From: an uncultured Chloroflexota bacterium
GTDB taxonomy: Bacteria; Chloroflexota; Dehalococcoidia; UBA3495
Length of the DNA stretch: 5,443 nt
Direction of reading: 5' to 3'
NCBI GenBank assembly: GCA_913031095.1
Contig: CAJWGH010000085.1
Span: 1-5,443, forward strand
Part shown: piece by piece, positions 1 through 4,520 of the stretch
Position numbering within the stretch: the stretch's first letter is position 1
Layout: each line of letters starts with the position of its first letter
Position numbers and translations under genes: made by a program
Notes under the pieces: generated by a model
Databases searched by the model: none
What the model was told of the DNA's origin: nothing
What the model saw: the letters and a program-made list of their open reading frames with translations, nothing else

Positions 1-109
1 TTACAATGCGGTGATAGACGCCTTGCGCCCGCTGGGTGTTACTGGATTAGACATGCCGCTAACCCCGGAGAAAGTCTGGCAGGCGATTCGCCAGGGACAA
101 GGGAGTTAA
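1..109 (+). CDS. Molybdopterin-binding large subunit of a xanthine dehydrogenase/CO dehydrogenase-type hydroxylase (CoxL-like), C-terminal fragment
   Basis: Only the last 35 codons are in the window, read from base 2 and ending in TAA at 107-109. The tail ([20 protein letters not shown], then a short helix ending QGQGS) is the usual C-terminus of CoxL/aldehyde oxidase-type large subunits, which bind molybdopterin cytosine dinucleotide and carry out hydroxylation of the substrate. The assignment is strongly supported by the FAD subunit that starts 3 nt after the stop; the two genes must be co-transcribed. The active-site loop that separates true CO dehydrogenase from other hydroxylases lies outside the window, so the substrate is unknown. 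The iron-sulfur small subunit is not seen downstream and is probably encoded upstream. Confidence 0.8.
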   Translation, partial: YNAVIDALRPLGVTGLDMPLTPEKVWQAIRQGQGS

Positions 110-112
110 ACT

Positions 113-997
113 ATGTTTGCGAAAGAGTTTGAATATATAAAAGCTAATTCGGTCTCAGAGGCTATCCAGCTTCTGAGTAGTAATGAAGGCGCCAAGCTAA
201 TAGCTGGAGGCCACAGCCTTCTCCCGATGATGAAGCTGCGATTGGCCCAACCACCGATGTTGATAGACATAGGTGGTATCGAGGAGTTACGAGGCATTTC
301 GGTGGAGAATGGAACCCTACGCATCGGCGCTCTCACAACCCATGCGGAGATTGCTGAGTCTCATACCGTCAAAGACAATGCCGGGATTCTCTGGGAGGCT
401 GCTTACGGTATTGGCGACCCCCAGGTGCGGAACCGCGGCACCATAGGTGGCAATGTCTCCCACGCTGACCCAGCCTCTGACCTGCCTACGGTGCTGACGG
501 TGATGGATGCGAAATTCACCATCCAAGGCCCGGGCAGCATCACCCGTCGGGGCTCAAGAACGGTGTCAGCCGAAGAATTCTTCACCGGCCCATTTACCAC
601 CTCTTTGGCAGAGAACGAGTTGCTCACTTCAATCGAGATGCCGGTATTGGCGGAGAACCAGAAGGCTGAGTATGCCAAGATGGCCCACCCTGCAACGTCT
701 TTTGCCGTGGTGGGAGCTGGAGTATTGGTGACCGTGGACCATCACAATTGCACCGCCGCCAGAGTAGCAGTGGGCGGTTTCACACCGACGCCGACCCGGG
801 GGCCGTCGGTTGAGGCGGCATTGGTTGGCAAGGAGTTGACAGCGGATAATATCGCCGAGGCAACCGCACTCATAGATGGTGATTTGGGTTCGGACGTTTT
901 CGGAGACCTCTTTGCCTCAGCTGAATACCGCAGGGCTATGGCGGCCATTGAACTGAAGCATGCCATCTTCCACGCGACGGACCTGTCACACCACTAA
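113..997 (+). CDS. FAD-binding medium subunit of a xanthine dehydrogenase/CO dehydrogenase-family enzyme (CoxM-like)
   Basis: This 294-residue protein is the flavin subunit that passes electrons from the molybdenum and iron-sulfur subunits to an acceptor in the cytoplasm. Both FAD-binding motifs of the family are intact: AGGHSLLPMMKLR at residues 31-43 and TIGGNVSHADPASDLP at residues 110-125. The C-terminal part (about 180-290) fits the CO dehydrogenase flavoprotein C-terminal domain, with the usual closing helix YRRAMAAIELKHA. Length is normal for the family (about 280-300). The ATG at 113 is supported by a GGGAG ribosome site at 101-105, which overlaps the end of the CoxL-like gene, so translation is probably coupled. 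A strong terminator follows the stop, so this is the last gene of its operon. Whether the complex oxidises CO, a purine, an aldehyde or another compound cannot be told from this subunit. Confidence 0.93.
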   Translation: MFAKEFEYIKANSVSEAIQLLSSNEGAKLIAGGHSLLPMMKLRLAQPPMLIDIGGIEELRGISVENGTLRIGALTTHAEIAESHTVKDNAGILWEAAYGIGDPQVRNRGTIGGNVSHADPASDLPTVLTVMDAKFTIQGPGSITRRGSRTVSAEEFFTGPFTTSLAENELLTSIEMPVLAENQKAEYAKMAHPATSFAVVGAGVLVTVDHHNCTAARVAVGGFTPTPTRGPSVEAALVGKELTADNIAEATALIDGDLGSDVFGDLFASAEYRRAMAAIELKHAIFHATDLSHH

Positions 998-1018
998 ACT
1001 TTAATATCCAAAGTCAAC

Positions 1019-1059
1019 AAGTAAGGGCGCCCCGATCAAATCAGGGCGCCCTTACTTTT
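1019..1059 (+). terminator. Intrinsic terminator of the CoxL/CoxM operon
   Basis: A perfect 14-bp stem pairs 1019-1032 with 1044-1057 around an 11-nt loop (1033-1043). The GC-rich core is GGGCGCCC and the 3' arm runs into TTTT at 1056-1059, followed by GTGTTT. It starts 21 nt after the FAD subunit stop. The U-tract is short and broken by a G, but the stem is strong. The opposite strand has no T-tract after the hairpin, so it should act mainly on plus-strand transcripts. Confidence 0.85.
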
Positions 1060-1086
1060 GTGTTTAGATAGCTCGCCTGATAAGAT
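1058..1086 (+). promoter_or_regulatory. Weak candidate promoter for surE
   Basis: TTGTGT (1058-1063) and TAAGAT (1081-1086) are separated by 17 bp, giving 3/6 and 4/6 matches to the sigma70 hexamers. surE lies directly after a terminator, so it needs its own promoter between about 1060 and 1130, and this is the best-spaced pair seen. The match is poor and the -35 overlaps the terminator tail, so treat it as a guess. Confidence 0.2.
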
Positions 1087-1135
1087 ATTTGCCGTCCCCT
1101 GATATCAATATCCCCTTAAGTTAGGCACAAAACGC

Positions 1136-1945
1136 ATGAAAATACTGGTGATAAATGACGATGGAATCACTGCCCCGGGCATCTGGGCCGCTGTCCGGGC
1201 CCTTAGGCGGGTCGGTGAAGTTGTCGTGGTGGCTCCAGACCGGCAACAGAGTGGTGTTGGCGCTAGCCTCACCCTCCACGCCCCGGTTAAAGCGGGAGAA
1301 TGGACGGTGGAGCCAGAGTTCCGGGCCAATGGAGATGGTCTACACCCGGTCAGTGCATTCTCAGTGGAGGGTACCCCTGGGGATAGCTGCATCTTGGCCC
1401 TGGAGACTTTGGTTAAGGATGTTGACCTGGTCGTTTCCGGGATTAACGCCGGCTCAAATGTGGGTTCTGACGTCATGGTCTCTGGTACTGTCGGCGGCGC
1501 TGTCCAGAGCTTTGTTCGAGGCATCAACACAATCGCAATATCGGTAGCTGCGGTCACGAATACCAAATACGACATCGCTCAGAAGATATTGGAGCCCCTG
1601 GCCGACAAGTTCATGGACCATACCGGTGAAACGCTGTTCTTGAACGTGAATATCCCCAAGATTGAAATGTCTCAAGTGGCTGGAGTCAGGGTTACCACGT
1701 TGGGAGGCAGGTCATGGGGGGAAAACGTCAGGGCAGAAAATGTTGGGCCAGAGAAGCGTTACTGGATATCTAGGAATAAGTCCATCAACCAGACCCCTAG
1801 AGAGGACAGCGACATAGCTGCCATCAAGAACAATTGTATCTCCATTACGCCGCTGCACCTTGCTCTTGGGAACGACTCGAGCATGCCCACCGTCGATAGG
1901 CTTTTGGGAGACATACCCCAACAGATGCTTAACCGGCTGGACTGA
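1136..1945 (+). CDS. surE: 5'/3'-nucleotidase SurE
   Basis: SurE is a metal-dependent cytoplasmic phosphatase that removes phosphate from nucleoside 5'- and 3'-monophosphates and, in some bacteria, short polyphosphate. The 269-residue protein has the expected layout: MKILVINDDGI at the N-terminus with metal ligands D8 and D9, APDRQQSGVGASLTL with S39, GTPGDSC at 80-85, and VVSGINAGSNVGSDV with N104 as the likely fourth ligand. The conserved SGTVGGA segment follows at 116-122. Numbering of D8, D9 and S39 matches the characterised E. coli enzyme. Length is slightly above the usual 250 or so. The ATG at 1136 gives the canonical family N-terminus; the ribosome site is weak (AGG about 10 nt upstream). 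The gene stands alone between two terminators, so its neighbours say nothing about function. Confidence 0.96.
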   Translation: MKILVINDDGITAPGIWAAVRALRRVGEVVVVAPDRQQSGVGASLTLHAPVKAGEWTVEPEFRANGDGLHPVSAFSVEGTPGDSCILALETLVKDVDLVVSGINAGSNVGSDVMVSGTVGGAVQSFVRGINTIAISVAAVTNTKYDIAQKILEPLADKFMDHTGETLFLNVNIPKIEMSQVAGVRVTTLGGRSWGENVRAENVGPEKRYWISRNKSINQTPREDSDIAAIKNNCISITPLHLALGNDSSMPTVDRLLGDIPQQMLNRLD

Positions 1946-1954
1946 CCTAGATCC

Positions 1955-2004
1955 GCCAAATTAAAACCCCGTGCTTCTTCTGAGGCACGGGGTTTTAATT
2001 TCTT
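1955..2004. terminator. Bidirectional intrinsic terminator between surE and the convergent nitrile hydratase-like genes
   Basis: A perfect 17-bp stem pairs 1958-1974 with 1985-2001. It can be extended inward by a T-G wobble and two more pairs to a TTCT loop (1978-1981). The GC core (CCCCGTGC) is flanked by AAATTAAAA on the left and TTTTAATTT on the right, so each strand reads a GC hairpin ending in a T-rich arm. surE stops 12 nt before the stem on the plus strand, and the alpha-type subunit gene stops 17 nt before it on the minus strand (2019). One hairpin therefore probably serves both transcripts. Confidence 0.9.
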
Positions 2005-2018
2005 TGAATGTCTCGGTC

Positions 2019-2642
2019 TTAAACGGTTCGGATTGCCTCCGGGGAAAGAGCCTGGGTGACGCCAATCATGCTCTCCTGGGTGATTAGCTTAGCCAACTCT
2101 TCTTCGCTCATACCATTGGTTCCGGCAGGGCGCTTGGGGAGGATCAGGTAGCGGTAGTCGGCGCTGCTGTCGATGACTTTCACCTGAACAGACTCATCGA
2201 GTTCTGTCCCGAACTCTCTAAGAACCCCTCTGGGATCAACCACTACCTTGGAGCGATAGGCCAAACCCTTGTACCAGACGGGAGGGCGACCAATGATTGC
2301 CCTGGGGTAGCATGAGCAGAGTGTGCAGACGGCCATGTTGTGGATCTCGTCTGTGTTCTCCACAACCGTGATCTTCGGCGAAGTCTCTGGAAGGTCGTAG
2401 CCCAGTTCCAGAAAGGCAGACTCTGCGTCTGCCAGGAGGCGTTTCTTGTATTGTGGGTCCACCCAAGCGCGAGCCAATACCTTGGCGCCGTCTTCAGGGG
2501 AGCGGGAGTCAATCTTGTCGGCCATTGTCATGATGTCATCAAGCGTGCAGATGCCTTTCTCGATCAATAGAGCTTGTATGGCTGCAGCACGCTGGGAGTA
2601 ATATTCGGCGTTGTCCCCGTGGTTATGACCGTTCTGAGTCAT
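2019..2642 (-). CDS. nthA: Nitrile hydratase alpha-type, cobalt-claw catalytic subunit (possibly thiocyanate hydrolase gamma subunit)
   Basis: This 207-residue protein belongs to the nitrile hydratase alpha / thiocyanate hydrolase gamma family, which hydrates a C-N triple bond at a non-corrin cobalt or non-haem iron centre. The metal claw is V-C-T-L-C-S-C, with cysteines at 106, 109 and 111; Thr at 107 is typical of cobalt enzymes, where iron enzymes have Ser. In known members the second and third cysteines are oxidised to sulfinic and sulfenic acids. Other family segments are IGRPPVWYKGLAYRSKVVVDPRGVL (117-141 region), DSSADYRYLILPKRPAGT (158-175) and SMIGV (191-195). Family members usually have a Trp just after CSCYP or CSCT; here the residue is Arg 114. 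The ATG at 2642 has AGGA 7 nt upstream, and the gene follows the beta C-half gene by 38 nt. It is the last gene of the operon. Family membership is clear; nitrile versus thiocyanate as substrate is not. Confidence 0.93.
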   Translation of the reverse strand: MTQNGHNHGDNAEYYSQRAAAIQALLIEKGICTLDDIMTMADKIDSRSPEDGAKVLARAWVDPQYKKRLLADAESAFLELGYDLPETSPKITVVENTDEIHNMAVCTLCSCYPRAIIGRPPVWYKGLAYRSKVVVDPRGVLREFGTELDESVQVKVIDSSADYRYLILPKRPAGTNGMSEEELAKLITQESMIGVTQALSPEAIRTV

Positions 2643-2680
2643 TGGTGAGTCCTGCCCTTATTAAGGATTGGTCTTGTGGG

Positions 2681-2977
2681 CTAGATAGTTTCGAGCCAGT
2701 GCTCGTAAACGTCGATGAGCAACTTGTCGTCGGAGCTCCCTTTGTAGTCGTTCCAGAGGTCCGATTGCGTGAACTCAACTTGATATAACGGCTGGGCCGG
2801 CAGACCGTCACCACCGTAGGCAAGTGACTCTGGGTTTGGGAACGTTCCCCACAGCGTGTCTATCCGCCCCTGTTTGCCTTGGATGTATTCGGGGGTACGG
2901 AAATGAGTATGCGGAACGCCCACTCTGATGCGCACTACGTCTCCGGGTTTATATTTCGGAGTCCCACGGCCAGCCAC
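2681..2977 (-). CDS. Nitrile hydratase beta subunit, C-terminal half as a separate SH3-like protein (thiocyanate hydrolase alpha-like)
   Basis: This 98-residue protein corresponds to the C-terminal SH3-like barrel of nitrile hydratase beta. Landmarks are YKPGDVVRIR (9-18), HTHFRTPEYIQGKQGRIDTL (23-42), PLYQVEFTQSDLW (63-75) and the closing DVYEHWLE. The Arg at 27 aligns with the Arg of the family's H-x-R-x-P-x-Y-x-x-G segment, one of two beta arginines that contact the oxidised cysteines in known enzymes; this alignment was made by eye. The start codon is GTG at 2977, only 2 nt after the stop of the upstream beta N-half gene, with an AGGAG site at 2989-2993 inside that gene. This implies translational coupling. 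It is shorter than the thiocyanate hydrolase alpha subunit known to me (about 126 residues). Confidence 0.85.
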   Translation of the reverse strand: MAGRGTPKYKPGDVVRIRVGVPHTHFRTPEYIQGKQGRIDTLWGTFPNPESLAYGGDGLPAQPLYQVEFTQSDLWNDYKGSSDDKLLIDVYEHWLETI

Positions 2978-2979
2978 TG

Positions 2980-3282
2980 TTACTTTTGCTCCTGCTGCAT
3001 GGAACTCATCTTGGCGTCAATCTCCTGTTTGGTCATGACGCCCTGTTCTACCAAAAGCATCTCCATCGCTGCTGTCCATTTTTCGTAGTAGGCCAAAGAT
3101 TCATACGTCTTCAGGTCCAGACTCTCGATCGCTCGACGCAGTTGGTCGGTATTTTTGAGGCCCTTGTCGCCGAGCACACCGTTTAGGGCGTCAACCTGGC
3201 GTTCCCATTCCTCCATCTCGTGCTCGTCATGGTCGATAGGATCGTCGTTGGGCCAACCACCGCGGTCGTGTACCTTAGGCAT
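2980..3282 (-). CDS. Nitrile hydratase beta subunit, N-terminal half as a separate protein (thiocyanate hydrolase beta-like, or activator-like)
   Basis: The protein is 100 residues long from the ATG at 3282. It matches the helical N-terminal half of nitrile hydratase beta: VHDRGG near the start, an acidic stretch leading to EEWERQVDAL (25-33), LRRAIESL (48-55) with R49/R50, YYEKWTAAMEMLLVEQGVMT (65-84) and KQEID. The R-R-A-I-E segment carries an Arg expected to reach the metal claw. A TTG two codons upstream would add M-D, but it abuts the AGGAG site with no spacing, whereas the ATG has 6 nt, so ATG is the start. Nitrile hydratase activators of the 14K type and thiocyanate hydrolase P15K share this fold, so an activator role is an alternative. 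The tight coupling to a beta C-half gene favours a structural subunit. Confidence 0.8.
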   Translation of the reverse strand: MPKVHDRGGWPNDDPIDHDEHEMEEWERQVDALNGVLGDKGLKNTDQLRRAIESLDLKTYESLAYYEKWTAAMEMLLVEQGVMTKQEIDAKMSSMQQEQK

Positions 3283-3288
3283 GTCCAA

Positions 3289-3293
3289 CTCCT
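3289..3293 (-). promoter_or_regulatory. Ribosome binding site that sets the start of the beta N-half gene
   Basis: On the minus strand AGGAG ends 6 nt before the ATG at 3282. The alternative TTG at 3288 begins immediately after AGGAG, leaving no spacer, and is unlikely to be used. Confidence 0.75.
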
Positions 3294-3323
3294 ATTACCG
3301 CCACTCAAGGCGAATATGGGGCC

Positions 3324-3352
3324 ATGTTAAGTCTGATGCTATGACTTGGCAA
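3324..3352 (-). promoter_or_regulatory. Candidate sigma70-type promoter for the three-gene nitrile hydratase-like operon, with an inverted repeat
   Basis: On the minus strand TTGCCA (3352-3347, 5/6 match to TTGACA) and TAACAT (3329-3324, 4/6 match to TATAAT) are spaced by exactly 17 bp. Transcription would start near 3317, leaving about 35 nt of leader before the ATG at 3282. An inverted repeat AAGTC-N9-GACTT (3329-3347) covers the spacer and could be an operator. The promoter lies in the 93-nt gap after the amidohydrolase stop, so the three genes could be expressed apart from it. No terminator is seen in that gap, so read-through is also possible. Confidence 0.45.
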
Positions 3353-3375
3353 GAGGTTCTAGATGCTGAAAGCTG

Positions 3376-4191
3376 TTAGCTCACCTGCCACATCTTAGCT
3401 ACGTCGATAGCCCGCATGAACTCCACGTTGGGGAAGCTCTTGATGTGTTCGATCAGGCGCTCCAGCATCAGCAGCCGGCCCGGGCGGCCGATGTACTGAG
3501 GGTGCATGGTCAGTGTGAATGCCCGTCCGTATCGGTAGAGACCCTCGAACTCTGCAACCCATGTGCCGTATACCTCGTCAGGGTTGCGCATGGGGCCTAG
3601 CCTGTTGGCCACCGGCGCATAGACGAAATTGGGAGCGTCATCCAGTAACCAGTGGATGGGCAGTTCAACGATGGTCTTGCCGTTGGCCTCGGAGTCCACG
3701 ATATAGGGAGCGTCGTCCCCCATTAGGCTGCTATCGTAAATGAACCCGTGGTCTGTCAGCAGCTCTAGCGAGTGTTCGCTTAGTTCCCAACTGGGAGACC
3801 GGTAGCCCAGCGGATTCTCACCAGTGATTCCGCTGAGAATTCGGATGCCGGACTCGATGACATCGTTCTCTTGCTCGCGGGTAAGTGTGGATGGTGGTTC
3901 GTGCATGTACCCGTGGTGAGCCACTTCAAAGCCCCGGTCGAAGATACCCTTGACCATGTCATCGTGGGTCTCCGCCACATAGCCGGGGATATAGAAACTG
4001 GCCGGGACGGAGTGGGCTTCCAGCATGTCTAGGATGCGCGGCGTGGCTACTGAAGGGCCGTACTCGGCCATAGACATGAGGCTTGGGTGATTTATGAACG
4101 ATGGATCTCGGTTCAACCAGGACGAAACGCCATCAACATCGAATCCTAGTAGCACCACGCATTGCGTCTCACCGGGCCAAATTCCTGACAT
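3376..4191 (-). CDS. CE4/NodB-fold polysaccharide deacetylase-like amidohydrolase (HpPgdA/cyclic imide hydrolase-like)
   Basis: The 271-residue protein has the NodB homology motifs: FDVDG at 17-21 (D18 and D20; candidate base and metal ligand), HHGYMH at 92-97 giving the H-x-x-x-H metal pair H93/H97, GYRSPSWELSEHSLELL at 129-145 with R131, LPIHWLLDDAPNF at 177-189, and TMHPQYIGRPGRL at 228-240 with a late His at 230. The pattern is that of the HpPgdA-like branch, which includes the Helicobacter PgdA protein, PuuE-type allantoinases and cyclic imide hydrolases, rather than secreted chitin or peptidoglycan deacetylases. There is no signal peptide or membrane segment, so a cytoplasmic C-N hydrolase acting on a small molecule is likely. 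The ATG at 4191 has GGAG 7 nt upstream and a good promoter further up. It lies 93 nt upstream of the nitrile hydratase-like genes on the same strand, which suggests a shared pathway. Confidence 0.88.
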   Translation of the reverse strand: MSGIWPGETQCVVLLGFDVDGVSSWLNRDPSFINHPSLMSMAEYGPSVATPRILDMLEAHSVPASFYIPGYVAETHDDMVKGIFDRGFEVAHHGYMHEPPSTLTREQENDVIESGIRILSGITGENPLGYRSPSWELSEHSLELLTDHGFIYDSSLMGDDAPYIVDSEANGKTIVELPIHWLLDDAPNFVYAPVANRLGPMRNPDEVYGTWVAEFEGLYRYGRAFTLTMHPQYIGRPGRLLMLERLIEHIKSFPNVEFMRAIDVAKMWQVS

Positions 4192-4207
4192 GCTCTTACT
4201 CCAGTAT

Positions 4208-4218
4208 CGGTTTAACCG
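4208..4218. repeat. Short palindrome CGGTTTAACCG in the amidohydrolase leader
   Basis: This 11-base near-perfect palindrome (5-bp arms around a single central base) lies roughly 10-20 nt downstream of the predicted transcription start and just before the ribosome site. The position suits a repressor operator, but the element is short and similar words occur elsewhere in the gap, so its role is speculative. Confidence 0.3.
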
Positions 4219-4236
4219 CTATTTGAATCGGCGCTT

Positions 4237-4265
4237 ATTCTAGCCGATGGAAGGTTAGCTGTCGA
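4237..4265 (-). promoter_or_regulatory. Candidate sigma70-type promoter of the amidohydrolase gene
   Basis: On the minus strand TCGACA (4265-4260) and TAGAAT (4242-4237) each match the consensus at 5 of 6 bases and are separated by 17 bp. A start near 4230 would leave a leader of about 38 nt to the ATG at 4191, with a GGAG ribosome site in place. This is the best promoter match in the window. Confidence 0.55.
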
Positions 4266-4520
4266 AGGCGGGTTGCGGTTTACATGCCGAGCAGAAAAGG
4301 ATGTAATGCAACAGGCGGTAAACTTTTTGTTGAGTCAGGTCGATTGGAAAGTTCTTACAGACATAATATGGGGAAACATATAGCACTTTAAACCGTGCCG
4401 TATTGGATCGGAGACCCTCCTAATCCGATGACTTTATCAGTGTGCTCCGATTTACGGTTAATCTGCATTCCCAGGACGTGCATAGGAGTTATAGCTGAGA
4501 TCCGTGAGAATATCCTTGAT

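Larger units (their letters stand above)
4192..4520. other. Intergenic region (329 nt) upstream of the amidohydrolase gene
   Basis: No credible gene lies here. A 61-codon open frame on the minus strand (4573-4388) overlaps the end of the LLM gene, lacks family character and has no supporting context. The region holds the amidohydrolase promoter at its left end. A small inverted repeat, ATCGGA-N11-TCCGAT, lies near 4408-4430; it has no T-tract on either side and is not a convincing terminator. CGGTTTA/CGGTTAA-like words recur about five times (4208, 4276, 4316, 4387 and 4455). No tRNA or riboswitch fold was recognised. No clear terminator for the LLM gene was seen. Confidence 0.6.

Noticed and set aside
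1081..1118. Imperfect inverted repeat (TAAGATATT near 1081 with AATATCCCCTTA near 1107) before surE
   Set aside because: It needs a 3-nt bulge and is AT-rich, so it could easily be chance.
1105..1575. 156-codon open frame antisense to surE
   Set aside because: It is a shadow of surE: its product is low in family character and rich in Thr, Ser and Pro, and surE is certain on the other strand.
3286..3288. TTG start for the beta N-half protein
   Set aside because: It directly abuts the AGGAG site with no spacer, while the ATG two codons later has a 6-nt spacing.
4408..4430. Inverted repeat ATCGGA-N11-TCCGAT as a terminator for the LLM gene
   Set aside because: The stem is only 6 bp and no T-tract follows on the minus strand.
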